Shown here: positions 45,161-54,007 of the stretch, in pieces | How positions within the stretch are numbered: position 1 is the first letter of the stretch | Layout of the letters: each line of letters starts with the position of its first letter | Source: Polaromonas sp. | GTDB taxonomy: Bacteria; Pseudomonadota; Gammaproteobacteria; Burkholderiales; Burkholderiaceae_C | Reading direction: 5' to 3' | NCBI GenBank assembly: GCA_021737975.1 | Contig: JAIPCZ010000001.1 | Coordinates: forward strand, 114,290-178,289 | DNA: 64,000 nt | Position numbers and translations under genes: made by a program | The notes under the pieces: generated by a model | The model's input: only the letters and a program-made list of their open reading frames with translations | Database searches by the model: none | What the model was told of the DNA's origin: nothing

Positions 45161-45228
45161 CGCCGCAAGGGCGCTGCCGCGCGCGAGTGTCGGCCAGAGA
45201 GCCGCAGACCGTGCGCCGGCATGGACGG

Positions 45229-46623
45229 TCAGGGGTCCATCGACGCTGAGGGCGGACTATGGATGAGGGCTTTGAGCCGGTTCAAGCCAACAGCAAGCTG
45301 GTCGATGGAAAGTGGCGTGTTCAGGCTGATCCGGATGGCGTGCGGCGCGGGCGAGCGCCCGACCGCAAAATGGTCGGCAGTGCGCACCAGCACCCCGGCC
45401 TGGCGAAGCGCGGCGGAAAACTGCCCGGCCCGCCATGGCTCGGGCAGCGGGAGCCACAGCAGGGGGTATTCCGGATCCGCTTTGAAGTCCAGACCCGCCA
45501 GAATTTCGCGGGCGCACGCCAGACGCGCCCCGATGAGCTGCCTCTGCAAGTCGATGAGTTTCTCGATGGTCCCTCTTTCAATCCAGCGCGTTGCAATTTC
45601 CGGCAACAGCGGCGACACCATCCAGCAATCGGCGCGCATGAACGCCGCGAACTTGTCCAGCCACACCGGTGCAGCCTCGAGAAAACCCATCCGCAAGCCG
45701 GGGGCCATGACTTTGGAGAAACTCGACAGCAGAAAGGACTGCTCGGGCAACCAGGTGGACAAGGCTGGCAAGGGCGCGGCCTTGGCCGTGGCGTGCACGG
45801 TGTCCTCAATCACCAGCAGGCCGCATCGACGGGCGACTGCGGCAATGTCCTGCCGCCTGGCAATGGACATGGTGCTGCCTGTGGGGTTGTGCAGGGTGGG
45901 GGAACAGAACATGAGCTTGGCGCCAAGTGTTTTCGCCATTTGTTCCAAAGCCTGCGGCACCATGCCTTCATCGTCCATTTCGACCCCAATGAGTTGCAGC
46001 CGCATCAGGCGCGCCAGCGCCTGCAGTCCGGGGTAGCTCAAACTCTCGGTCAGGACAGCGTCCCCCGGTCGCGCCAAGGTGCTCAAAATACACGTCAGTC
46101 CGTGCTGCGCGCCGTGGGTGATCATCACGCGCTTCCAGTTTCCCGTCATGCCAAAACGACTCAGCCACTGCGCGCCGGCCTCGCGATGGCGCCTCAGGCC
46201 GGTTTCAGCCTGGTAGCTCAGCACCTGCTGCAAGGCTTGCGGATCGGCCGAAAGCTCTTCGAAGGTGCGCCGCAGGGCCTGAACCTCTTCAGTGGGAATG
46301 GCCACGTTGTGCGCGAGGTCGATCGGTGTCGCGAGCACTTCCGTGCTCAGTTCCGTCTGTGTTTTCTCGAGGGCGCGGACGTAAGTGCCATCACCGACCC
46401 GCGCCGTTGCCAAGCCATCCTGTTCGAGACGGTCGTAGGCCCGGCTCACGGTGCCCGTGGTCACGCCCAGGCGATGCGCCAAAGCGCGCTGGGGCGGCAA
46501 TTTCTCGCCGACCGCCATTTGGCCGCTCAAAATGAACTGAGCCAGTTCATCGGCAATCGCCTGGTACTTTGGCTTGCCGCTGTCGCCCAGCTGGACGGCC
46601 GAAATAAGCTGATCTATGGACAC
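45229..46623 (-). CDS. MocR/GntR-type regulator with aminotransferase domain
   Basis: A 464-residue regulator. The N-terminal GntR helix-turn-helix is at about 12-80 (KYQAIADELAQFIL, LPPQRALAHRLGVTTGTVSRAYDRLE). The rest is a fold-type-I PLP aminotransferase domain with K304 in SSFSKVMAPGLRMGF as PLP lysine and HNPTGSTMS. MocR proteins use PLP and an amine effector to control neighbouring genes. The GTG at 46623 has GGGAG nine bases upstream. It faces away from the GMC oxidoreductase gene and most likely regulates it. Confidence 0.88.
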   Translation of the reverse strand: MSIDQLISAVQLGDSGKPKYQAIADELAQFILSGQMAVGEKLPPQRALAHRLGVTTGTVSRAYDRLEQDGLATARVGDGTYVRALEKTQTELSTEVLATPIDLAHNVAIPTEEVQALRRTFEELSADPQALQQVLSYQAETGLRRHREAGAQWLSRFGMTGNWKRVMITHGAQHGLTCILSTLARPGDAVLTESLSYPGLQALARLMRLQLIGVEMDDEGMVPQALEQMAKTLGAKLMFCSPTLHNPTGSTMSIARRQDIAAVARRCGLLVIEDTVHATAKAAPLPALSTWLPEQSFLLSSFSKVMAPGLRMGFLEAAPVWLDKFAAFMRADCWMVSPLLPEIATRWIERGTIEKLIDLQRQLIGARLACAREILAGLDFKADPEYPLLWLPLPEPWRAGQFSAALRQAGVLVRTADHFAVGRSPAPHAIRISLNTPLSIDQLAVGLNRLKALIHSPPSASMDP

Positions 46624-46698
46624 AATGTGTGACTCCCGGTGAACGACCTGTCTGAATTGCAATCATCCATGATTTCCTTGGGCTGGAGGCCAACCTGT

Positions 46699-46719
46699 AT
46701 TCAATTACTCAATTTGAAT
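46699..46719. promoter_or_regulatory. Probable MocR operator between the divergent genes
   Basis: An AT-rich block holds ATTCAA at 46699-46704 mirrored by TTGAAT at 46714-46719. Inside it, TCAATT occurs twice with an eight-base step (46701 and 46709), the direct-repeat arrangement MocR-type regulators often use. The block stands out in otherwise GC-rich DNA, 76 bases upstream of the regulator start. Confidence 0.55.
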
Positions 46720-46865
46720 GTATTGATGGCAGACAATTATCTGCATAGCATGCACCAGTGAATGACCACCGCAAGACCAGATGCCAAATCCCCCTGCGAC
46801 GGGTCGGGCGCTGCCGGCTGCCATGAGCGTTTTTGCTGCGGCCCCAAAAATAAGGATCAGACCCC

Positions 46866-48482
46866 ATGACGCAAGTTGATTACATCATCGTCGGCGCCGG
46901 TTCCGCCGGTTGCGTCCTGGCCAACCGCCTGAGCCAGGACCCTCGCAACCATGTTCTGCTGCTGGAGGCCGGTGGATCGGATCGCAGCCCCGCGATTCAG
47001 GTGCCGCTGGGTTATGGCCTGACTTTTTCCGACCCCAAGTACAACTGGATGTACCACACCGAACCCGACCCCGCCCTGGCCCAGCGATCCGCCTACTGGC
47101 CGCGTGGCAAGGTGCTGGGCGGGAGCAGCTCCATCAACGCGATGGTGTACGTGCGAGGGCAAGCCGGTGACTTCGATGACTGGCGCGATGCCGGCAACCC
47201 CGGCTGGGGCTGGGACGAGGTGTTGCCCTATTTCAAGAAATCCGAGGATCACGTCTGGGGCGCATCAAAGCACCACGGCGCGGGTGGCGAGATGCGCGTC
47301 AGCGAGTTCAGCAAACAGGTTCATCCCCTGTGTCACACCTTCATCGAGACCGGCGCGGCGCTGGGCTGGCAGAAAACCGAGGACTTTAATGGTGAACACG
47401 CCGAGGGGGTCGGGCTCTGGCAGATGAACATTCGCGACGGCATCCGGGAGTCCACCTCGAATGCCTTTCTGCGGCCGGCCATGAAACGAGCGAACCTGCG
47501 CGTGCAAACCCACGCGCAGGTGACCCGTGTTCTTTTTGAAGGGCAGAGGGCGATCGGTGTCGAATGCCTTGTCGACGGCAGCACGCAGATCCTGAAGGCG
47601 CGCAAGGAGGTGGTGCTGGCCGGCGGCGCCATCAACTCGCCGCAGCTTCTGCAACTGTCGGGTGTCGGAGACGGCGCCCTGCTGCAAGGGCTTGGTATTC
47701 CGGTGCGCCAGCACCTGGCAGGCGTCGGGCAGGGCTTGCAGGACCATCTTTGCGTTTCCTACTTCTTCAAGTCCAAAGTGCGCACCCTGAACAATGACCT
47801 CTATCCATTGCATGGCAAGCTGAAGGCCGGCATTCAGTACCTGCTGGGCCGGCGTGGTCCCTTGGGCATGAGCGTCAACCAGGCGGGTGCATTCGTGCGC
47901 AGCCGTGCCGACCTCACCCGCCCCAATTTGCACCTGTATTTCAATCCCATCAGCTACTCGGGGGACGCGATCAAGCCGGGGCGCATGCGCAGCCCGGACC
48001 CCTTCCCGGCCTTTCTCATCTCGTTCAACACCTGCCGCCCCACGAGCCGTGGCAGTGTGCAGATCCAGTCGTCGAATCCCCTGTCGAAGCCGCTGATCAG
48101 GACCAACTTTCTGACAACAGAGCAGGACTTGCGCGACGTGTTCGAAGGCTCGCAACTGCTGCGCCGCATCGCTGCGACGCGCCCGTTGGCCGATGTGGTG
48201 GCGTGTGAGCACATGCCGGGGCCGCAGGTGCAGACGCCCGAGCAGGTGATGCAGGATTTCCGCCAGCGCGCCGGCTCGGTCTATCACGCGTCCTGCACCT
48301 GCGCCATGGGGGCGAGCCCGGCAAGCGCTGTTGTGGATGCCCGATTGCGGGTGCATGGCGTCCAGGGCCTGCGCGTGATCGACGCCTCGGTGTTCCCGTT
48401 TGTCACCTCCGGCAATACCAACGCCCCCACCGTCATGGTGGCTGAAAAGGGTGCCGACATGGTGCTTCAGGACCATGCCTGA
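46866..48482 (+). CDS. GMC-family FAD alcohol dehydrogenase (choline-dehydrogenase-like)
   Basis: A 538-residue GMC oxidoreductase. [64 protein letters not shown] and the C-terminal catalytic pair, His in [11 protein letters not shown] and Asn in [10 protein letters not shown], are all present. It is a paralogue of betA with clear divergence, so it oxidises some other alcohol. AAGGATCAGACCCC precedes the ATG. It is divergent from the MocR gene and starts a likely three-gene unit with an aldehyde dehydrogenase and an enolase-superfamily gene. Confidence 0.88.
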   Translation: MTQVDYIIVGAGSAGCVLANRLSQDPRNHVLLLEAGGSDRSPAIQVPLGYGLTFSDPKYNWMYHTEPDPALAQRSAYWPRGKVLGGSSSINAMVYVRGQAGDFDDWRDAGNPGWGWDEVLPYFKKSEDHVWGASKHHGAGGEMRVSEFSKQVHPLCHTFIETGAALGWQKTEDFNGEHAEGVGLWQMNIRDGIRESTSNAFLRPAMKRANLRVQTHAQVTRVLFEGQRAIGVECLVDGSTQILKARKEVVLAGGAINSPQLLQLSGVGDGALLQGLGIPVRQHLAGVGQGLQDHLCVSYFFKSKVRTLNNDLYPLHGKLKAGIQYLLGRRGPLGMSVNQAGAFVRSRADLTRPNLHLYFNPISYSGDAIKPGRMRSPDPFPAFLISFNTCRPTSRGSVQIQSSNPLSKPLIRTNFLTTEQDLRDVFEGSQLLRRIAATRPLADVVACEHMPGPQVQTPEQVMQDFRQRAGSVYHASCTCAMGASPASAVVDARLRVHGVQGLRVIDASVFPFVTSGNTNAPTVMVAEKGADMVLQDHA

Positions 48483-48607
48483 ACCTTGTCCCCGCAAGCC
48501 CATTTTTAATCACAGTCCGTGCAAGATCATGAACACTGAGTTTCAAGCAGGGGTGCCGGAGCCGCGGCATGGCATGATGACTCAACGACAGACCAAGGAG
48601 AAAAGCT

Positions 48608-50062
48608 TTGATTCGATGCAATTTTTATATTGATGGCGGATGGACCGAGCCCAAGGAGGCTTTGCCGCCGCACGCCATCGTCAATCCGGCGGATGAGCAA
48701 ATCATCGGTGAGGTTGCCATGGGCGGCAGGTCCGACGCCGACATCGCTGTTGCCGCGGCGCGCAGGGCCTTTGACGGCTTCAGTCAGACCGCCCTGGAGG
48801 ATCGCCGGCAGTTGCTGGCGCGCCTGCAGGCGGTGTTTGAGCGCCGCTACACCGAGATGGCACAGGCCATCAGCACCGAAATGGGCGCGCCCTGGGATCT
48901 GGCCTATGACGCGCAGGCCGAATGCGGTCCGGGGCACATCAAGGCCACGCTGGATGCAGCGAGCGATTTTCCTTTTGAATCATTAAGCGGCAGCCAGGGC
49001 GAACTGAGCCTGGAGGCCATCGGGGTGTGTGTGCTGATCACCCCCTGGAACTGGCCGATCAACCAGATCATGTCCAAATTGGCCCCCGCCTTGCTGACCG
49101 GTTGCACCGTGGTCCTGAAGCCCAGCGAGTTTGCGCCCTTGTCGGCCAGGCTGCTGGCGGAGTTTGTCCATGAAGCGGGCTACCCGCCCGGTGTGTTCAA
49201 CCTTTTGTATGGCGACGGCCCCTTGGTCGGCACCGCGCTGTGCGCTCACCCCGAGGTCGACATGGTGTCCTTCACCGGCTCCACCGCGGCCGGTATTTCG
49301 GTGGCCAAGGTGGCGGCGGACACGGTCAAGCGGGTGGTGCAGGAACTGGGCGGCAAGTCCCCCAACCTGGTGTTCGCCGATGCCCATCTGGAAGACGCCG
49401 TGCGTCGCGGTGTGCGCAAATGTTTCTACAACACCGGTCAGTCCTGCAACGCACCCACGCGCATGCTGGTGGAGCGCCCGGTGTATGAGCAGGCCGTGGC
49501 CCTGGCCGTTCGCTTCGGTTCTGAAGTCAGGGTCGCTCATCCGTCAGAACGCGGCGATGTGGTTGGCCCTCTGGCCATGAAGCGCCAGTTTGAAACCGTG
49601 CAACGCTATATCCGCCTGGGTGTGGAAAGTGGCGCCCGCCTGGTTCTTGGCGGCGAGGGCCGGCCCGAAGGCTTCGCTTCAGGCTACTACGTCCGCCCCA
49701 CCATCTTTGCGGATGTCGCCAATGACATGGCCATTGCCCGGCAGGAGATCTTCGGACCGGTGTTGTGCATGATTCCCTTTGATGACGAGGAAGACGCGAT
49801 TCGCATCGCCAATGACACCCCGTTCGGGCTGGCCGCCTACATCAATACCAGCAACCCCGAGCGGGCGCGCCGTGTCGCCAGGCGCCTGCGCGCCGGCACG
49901 GTTTCGGTCAACGGCGCGGGCAATGAATATTGCTCGCCGTTTGGCGGCTTCAAACAGTCAGGCAACGGCCGTGAATGGGGCCGGTTTGGCTTGCAGGATT
50001 ACCTCGAATTCAAATGTATCAACGGCCTGGGCGCCATGAAAGGACATGATGAAAATAACTGA
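48608..50062 (+). CDS. NAD(P)-dependent aldehyde dehydrogenase
   Basis: A 484-residue aldehyde dehydrogenase. TPWNWPINQIMSK, LKPSEFAPLS, FTGSTAAGISV, ELGGKSPNLVFADA and C280 in NTGQSCNAPTRM give the catalytic core. A TTG start at 48608 is chosen: AAGGAG lies seven bases upstream and the next possible start would remove the N-terminal strand. It probably oxidises the aldehyde made by the preceding GMC enzyme to an acid. Closest relatives in general are 'aldehyde dehydrogenase family' proteins without defined substrate. Confidence 0.88.
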   Translation: MIRCNFYIDGGWTEPKEALPPHAIVNPADEQIIGEVAMGGRSDADIAVAAARRAFDGFSQTALEDRRQLLARLQAVFERRYTEMAQAISTEMGAPWDLAYDAQAECGPGHIKATLDAASDFPFESLSGSQGELSLEAIGVCVLITPWNWPINQIMSKLAPALLTGCTVVLKPSEFAPLSARLLAEFVHEAGYPPGVFNLLYGDGPLVGTALCAHPEVDMVSFTGSTAAGISVAKVAADTVKRVVQELGGKSPNLVFADAHLEDAVRRGVRKCFYNTGQSCNAPTRMLVERPVYEQAVALAVRFGSEVRVAHPSERGDVVGPLAMKRQFETVQRYIRLGVESGARLVLGGEGRPEGFASGYYVRPTIFADVANDMAIARQEIFGPVLCMIPFDDEEDAIRIANDTPFGLAAYINTSNPERARRVARRLRAGTVSVNGAGNEYCSPFGGFKQSGNGREWGRFGLQDYLEFKCINGLGAMKGHDENN

Positions 50063-51239
50063 CGTGAAGACTTTTGTGGTCGGCAATCCGCCGCCAGGTT
50101 TCGGGGGGCGCTACTTCGTATTCCTGAAACTCATCACCGATGCCGGCATCGAGGGCCTCGGTGAGGTTTACAGCTTGCCCTTCCACCCGAAGGTGGTCGA
50201 GCAGATGGTCAAGGATGTCGTGGAGCGCTGTGTCGTGGGCCGGGAGCCTTATGACATCGAGCGTATCTGGCGCGGTGTCTACTCCAGTGGCTTCACCCAG
50301 CATCCCGATATTTCCATGATGGGCATCCTCAGCGGCATCGAGATGGCGTGCTGGGACATCATCGGCAAAGACGTTGGAAAACCGGTCTACAAGCTGCTGG
50401 GGGGACAGGTGCATGAGAAATTGCGCAGCTACACCTACATCTATCCAAAGGACGGCGACAAGACCGATGTCTACGCCGACCCGGTGCTGTCAGCCGAGCG
50501 CGCCGCAGAGTACGTCGCGATGGGTTTCACCGCGCTCAAGTTTGATCCTGCCGGACCCTACTCGATCTACGACGGACGCCAGCTGTCGTTGACGGAGCTG
50601 GACCGCTCCGAGACCTTCGCACGCATGCTGCGCGAAGCCGTGGGAACCAAGGCGGATCTGTTGTTCGGAACCCATGGGCAAATGACCGCTGCCGGGGCGA
50701 TCCGGCTGGCGCGCCGGCTGGAACCCTATGACCCGCTCTGGTTTGAGGAGCCGATCCCGCCTGACAACCCGCGCGAGATGGCGAAAGTGGCGCGCGCCAC
50801 CTCGATCCCGATCGCCACCGGTGAGCGACTGGCCACCAAATACGACTTTGTCCGCATTCTGGAAGAGGGTTCGGCGGCCATATTGCAGATGAATCTGGGT
50901 CGCGTGGGCGGCCTTCTGGAAGGCAAGAAAATCGCCTCGATGGCCGAGGCCTACCATGTGCAAATCGCCCCTCACCTCTATTGCGGCCCGGTGGTGGGCG
51001 CGGCCAATATCCAGTTGGCGACCTGCAGCCCGAACTTCCTGATCCAGGAGAGCATCCTGGACTGGAGCGGCTTCCACGCTGAACTGCTCAAGAAACCAAT
51101 CCAGTGGGAAGATGGCTACATCATTCCACCGACCGAGCCGGGCCTCGGGGTCGAACTGAATGAAGAGGTTGCCCTGCGCCACCCCTACACCGGGACGGCA
51201 TTACATCTCGACATGACCCATCACCCCATTCTTCCGTGA
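50049..51239 (+). CDS. Enolase-superfamily (mandelate racemase/muconate lactonizing) enzyme
   Basis: A 396-residue enolase-superfamily protein. ALKFDPAG holds the Lys of the first strand, WFEEPIPP (E233/E234) and ATGERLATKYDF carry metal-ligand Glu residues, and APHLYCGPVVG the His. Where many relatives have a metal-binding Asp in the second strand, here the sequence is FGTHGQ (G207-T208-H209), so one ligand is altered or supplied by His. It probably dehydrates or epimerises an acid made by the upstream enzymes. ATG 50049 has AAGGA five bases upstream and lies inside the aldehyde dehydrogenase gene; ATG 50046 is possible. Confidence 0.82.
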   Translation: MKITDVKTFVVGNPPPGFGGRYFVFLKLITDAGIEGLGEVYSLPFHPKVVEQMVKDVVERCVVGREPYDIERIWRGVYSSGFTQHPDISMMGILSGIEMACWDIIGKDVGKPVYKLLGGQVHEKLRSYTYIYPKDGDKTDVYADPVLSAERAAEYVAMGFTALKFDPAGPYSIYDGRQLSLTELDRSETFARMLREAVGTKADLLFGTHGQMTAAGAIRLARRLEPYDPLWFEEPIPPDNPREMAKVARATSIPIATGERLATKYDFVRILEEGSAAILQMNLGRVGGLLEGKKIASMAEAYHVQIAPHLYCGPVVGAANIQLATCSPNFLIQESILDWSGFHAELLKKPIQWEDGYIIPPTEPGLGVELNEEVALRHPYTGTALHLDMTHHPILP

Positions 51240-51381
51240 CATTGCGGCGCGGCAATGAGCATCACATGCCCGGCCCCGCTTTGAGTTCACTCCTGGATGG
51301 AAGTGCGCATGCCCTTCAGCCTATAAAATGCCGGGCAGTGATGTTGATTTCAGCATTCATTGCTCTCAGAGGAGATTCTTG

Positions 51382-51774
51382 ATGACAATTCTTTTGGCCT
51401 ATGTTCCGCGCCCCGAGGGGCACACCGCCCTGGAAAAAAGCATTGCACTGGCTAAAGAGCGCAACGAATACCTGATCGTGGTCAATGTCACCCAGGGCGG
51501 CGCGGCTGAAGACTCCTCACACGCCGATGCGCGGGACGTGGAGCGCGTGGAGCAATTGCTTTCAGTCTCGGGCATCAGGTCCGAGTTCAAGCAGTATTCT
51601 GGCGATGAAAATCCGATCGATGTGCTGGAAAGCCTGGTCGCCTCACGGCAGGTGTCCATGTTGGTCATCGGCCTGCGCAAGCGCTCTGCCCTTGGCAAGA
51701 TGATCATGGGCAGCATGGCGCATGATATTCTCATGACCATCTCCTGCCCCATCCTGACCGTCAAGGCTGACTGA
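51382..51774 (+). CDS. Universal stress protein (UspA family)
   Basis: A 130-residue single-domain Usp. The ATP-binding loop is near the C terminus: GLRKRSALGKMIMGSMAHDI followed by the final SCPILTVKAD strand. The ATG at 51382 has AGAGGAGATTC upstream. It is probably a separate unit after the enolase-superfamily gene. Confidence 0.88.
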   Translation: MTILLAYVPRPEGHTALEKSIALAKERNEYLIVVNVTQGGAAEDSSHADARDVERVEQLLSVSGIRSEFKQYSGDENPIDVLESLVASRQVSMLVIGLRKRSALGKMIMGSMAHDILMTISCPILTVKAD

Positions 51775-51795
51775 TTCCGGGTCCGGTTGAATTCA

Positions 51796-51817
51796 AGACC
51801 CGTTGCGGTCAGCCACG
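51796..51817 (+). repeat. Degenerate dispersed repeat, copy A
   Basis: A 22-base sequence, AGACCCGTTGC followed by a variable base, GTC, a variable base and GCCACG, recurs at 53751 with two mismatches. It lies in the 250-base gap before the toxin-antitoxin pair, where I see no gene. Confidence 0.5.
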
Positions 51818-52024
51818 CGTTACCGTCGTGGGCCAAGTCCGCGGCGTTTCCCGACAGCCACGAATGCCAGCTTCCGGGTGAGCCGACTTCATGAATTTGG
51901 TGGCTGGTTAACGGCTGTTCGCAGACTTTGGCAAGGTGCCCGTTGTTGACGTTACCACCAATGTGAACCGGCCACGGAAGCCCACCATCCCTGACGTGAA
52001 TTGCAATAGCAATACAATGCAGCG

Positions 52025-52303
52025 ATGAAAACTGCAACCCTCCCCCCCATTCGCGTGGCACCTGAGTTCAGGATCGAAGTTGAAGGTGTCCTTGAGCAAG
52101 GCGAATCGCTTTCACAATTCGTCGAAAACGCCGTACGGCAAACGGTTTTGAAGCGCAAGCATCAAGCTGAATTCCTGCATCGGGGCATCACGGCCATCGA
52201 GGAAACAAAGCGAGCAGGTAGCGGCATTGCTGCGGAGCTTGTGGTTGCCAAGCTTGAAGCCAAACTGGCGGCTGCGCGTCGAACCCAGTCTCAGCACCAT
52301 TGA
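52025..52303 (+). CDS. Antitoxin of a ParE/RelE-type module (YlcI/YnfO-like)
   Basis: A 92-residue protein with a ribbon-helix-helix-like start (MKTATLPPIRVAPEFRIEVEGVL then GESLSQFVENAVRQTV), the common pattern of YlcI/YnfO-type antitoxins. It should bind its own promoter and neutralise the toxin encoded one base downstream. The gene is less GC-rich than the surroundings, consistent with horizontal origin. Confidence 0.78.
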   Translation: MKTATLPPIRVAPEFRIEVEGVLEQGESLSQFVENAVRQTVLKRKHQAEFLHRGITAIEETKRAGSGIAAELVVAKLEAKLAAARRTQSQHH

Positions 52304-52620
52304 TGATCTATACCGTTCAATTCAGTGCCGCTGCCGACGAAGACTTGGAGAGACTTTTTGATTTCATTCTTCAACGTGAACTGGACAGGGAGGCTGGTGA
52401 TCTTGACATTCCCGAGAGGGCGCTACAAGCCATCAAAGAGGGCATAGGCTTCTTGAAGTCATCTCCATTTGCTTGTCGCAAGCTTGGGAAGAGTCCTTTT
52501 ATCCGAGAGCTAGTGATCACTTTTGGACGCTCAGGCTATGTGGCACTTTATGAAATAGTCGATGACAGCACCGTCATCATCGGTGCGATTCGTCACCAAC
52601 GGGAAGATGATTACCACTGA
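52303..52620 (+). CDS. ParE/RelE-family toxin
   Basis: A 105-residue toxin-like protein. MIYTVQFSAAADEDLERLFDFIL is the N-terminal strand-helix of ParE/RelE, and ELVITFGRSGYVALYEIVDD with IIGAIRHQREDDYH the C-terminal sheet. It overlaps the antitoxin stop by one base. Target (gyrase or ribosome-bound mRNA) cannot be told from sequence. Confidence 0.82.
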   Translation: MIYTVQFSAAADEDLERLFDFILQRELDREAGDLDIPERALQAIKEGIGFLKSSPFACRKLGKSPFIRELVITFGRSGYVALYEIVDDSTVIIGAIRHQREDDYH

Positions 52621-52926
52621 ATCAACCAATCGTTGCTGATGTGGCTGCCATCGAAATCAACACCTGCTGACCTTCAGAGGCAAGGATGAACGGCCGGTTT
52701 GGATGGGTCATTTCGGCAAGTTGGCCGGCCGCAACGGGTCCACTAATGCCGGATGCCGGATGCCGGGGGCGTGAACGTTCGCCGGGGTGAACTTCGGTTC
52801 CAGACTGAAAGCCGACTTACACCGCTCCGTCACGTACAACCGCAACCCCTGCCCATTGCTGCCATTCGAGCGTAAACTATCTCCCACGCAGCTCAATGTG
52901 GGCGGCATTAAGAGAATGTGAGCACC
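52621..52926. other. Intergenic region after the toxin gene with ATGCCGG tandem repeat
   Basis: No gene is supported. ATGCCGG occurs three times in tandem at 52746-52766. Two sequences here, around 52716 (GGCCGGCCGC) and 52817 (AAAGCCGACTT), resemble pieces seen again at 51882 and 53717, so the region looks like repeat debris. It ends with a weak ribosome binding site for the next gene. Confidence 0.45.
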
Positions 52927-53511
52927 ATGAAGAAGAGACATTTCCTCACCGCTGCCGCTTTGGGCGGCGCCAGCTTGTCCACGCTGGCGCAAACCGGGTC
53001 GGCAAGGGCGTCTTCGCCGGCGCTACTGACCGTTACGGGTGCCATCGGCAAGGTCAATCGGGGGCCGATCGATCCTGCGCTGGATCAAATGATGGCAAAG
53101 CAGAAGATCAGCTTCGAAAAGGCACACGCCTTCGACTTCGGCGCGCTGGCGGCTCTGCCAGCAGTGACGATCAAGCCAACTCTGGAATACGACAACAAAG
53201 CGCACACCCTCAAGGGCCCTCTGCTGACCGATGTGCTCAGGGCCGCCGGGGCGGCACCAGCCGACGGCGTCAAGCTGCTGATGCGCGCGGTCGATGGCTA
53301 CTCGCCCACGATCACGGTGGCCGATATTCGCAAGTACCGCTTCATCGTGGCCACCCATCTGGACGGCAAGGCGATGCCGCTGGGCGGGCTGGGGCCGCTA
53401 TGGGCTGTCTACGATGCCGACCGTTTTCCCGACATGGCGGCCAGGAAGGTCACCGAGCGTTTTGGGCTGTGCCCCTGGGCCCTGTACCACATCGACGTGC
53501 CTGAGGCGTGA
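52927..53511 (+). CDS. Small exported protein with oxidoreductase molybdopterin-binding fold (PF00174-like)
   Basis: A 194-residue protein with a Tat/Sec-like signal (KKRHFLTAAALGGASLSTLAQ). The mature part reads LLTVTGAIGKVNRG, FDFGALAALPAV, LKGPLLTDVLRAAGA, VDGYSPTITVADI and GLGPLWAVYDAD, the pattern of small sulfite-oxidase-fold proteins. No cysteine lies at the usual molybdenum-ligand position (the only one is in GLCPW near the end), so catalysis is doubtful and a ligand-binding role is possible. Proteins of this type often sit beside sensor kinases, as here. Confidence 0.7.
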   Translation: MKKRHFLTAAALGGASLSTLAQTGSARASSPALLTVTGAIGKVNRGPIDPALDQMMAKQKISFEKAHAFDFGALAALPAVTIKPTLEYDNKAHTLKGPLLTDVLRAAGAAPADGVKLLMRAVDGYSPTITVADIRKYRFIVATHLDGKAMPLGGLGPLWAVYDADRFPDMAARKVTERFGLCPWALYHIDVPEA

Positions 53512-54007
53512 GCTAGGTGTAGTTTCTTACCACGTTGTTTTTGTCAAACCCGAGTTGAGAAGCGCGGGTGCTGTAGGAAACGGCTTAGTGAGCGCGGACG
53601 TGGTGGTTCAGCGACTGGTCGGGACCAGACCTGATGCTCAGTCGGCAGTCATCGATCGGCGGCTGGCGCTGCGTTCCGGGTTTACGATTTTCCCCATACC
53701 TGACGCTCAGTTTTGAAAGTCGGCTTCAGAGAAAGTCGGCTGGCTCCAGTAGACCCGTTGCCGTCGGCCACGACAGTCAGGTTACCGGTTGCTCAGTGCA
53801 TCGCCAGTCAGGAGCCATTCGCGGCTTTCAGCAGAGTGCCCAATCCAGTCGTAGGTTTTTGAAATCAACTTGCTCCTTAGCAGTCACTGATCGGGCGACA
53901 GACTTTGGGGTAATGTGCCGTCAGTATCTGTTCACTTTGAATTCACAACCCGTTTGATTGCGCCAGGGCGCTGGAGCTCAAATGAAAGAGACACTAAACT
54001 TCTCCAG
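53512..54007. other. Gene-poor region upstream of the sensor kinase
   Basis: About 500 bases without a supportable gene. AAAGTCGGCT appears twice (about 53717 and 53733) and the 22-base repeat B lies at 53751-53772. Reading frames here lack family features. The kinase promoter must be in the last 100 bases, but no clear -35/-10 pair is visible. Confidence 0.4.
53751..53772 (+). repeat. Degenerate dispersed repeat, copy B
   Basis: Matches copy A at 51796 in 20 of 22 positions and in the same orientation. The two copies bracket the toxin-antitoxin pair and the small exported protein. Confidence 0.5.

Noticed and set aside
53634..53957. Possible 107-residue protein upstream of the kinase
   Set aside because: Ser/Arg-rich with no recognisable family, no ribosome binding site, and it covers the repeat B region.
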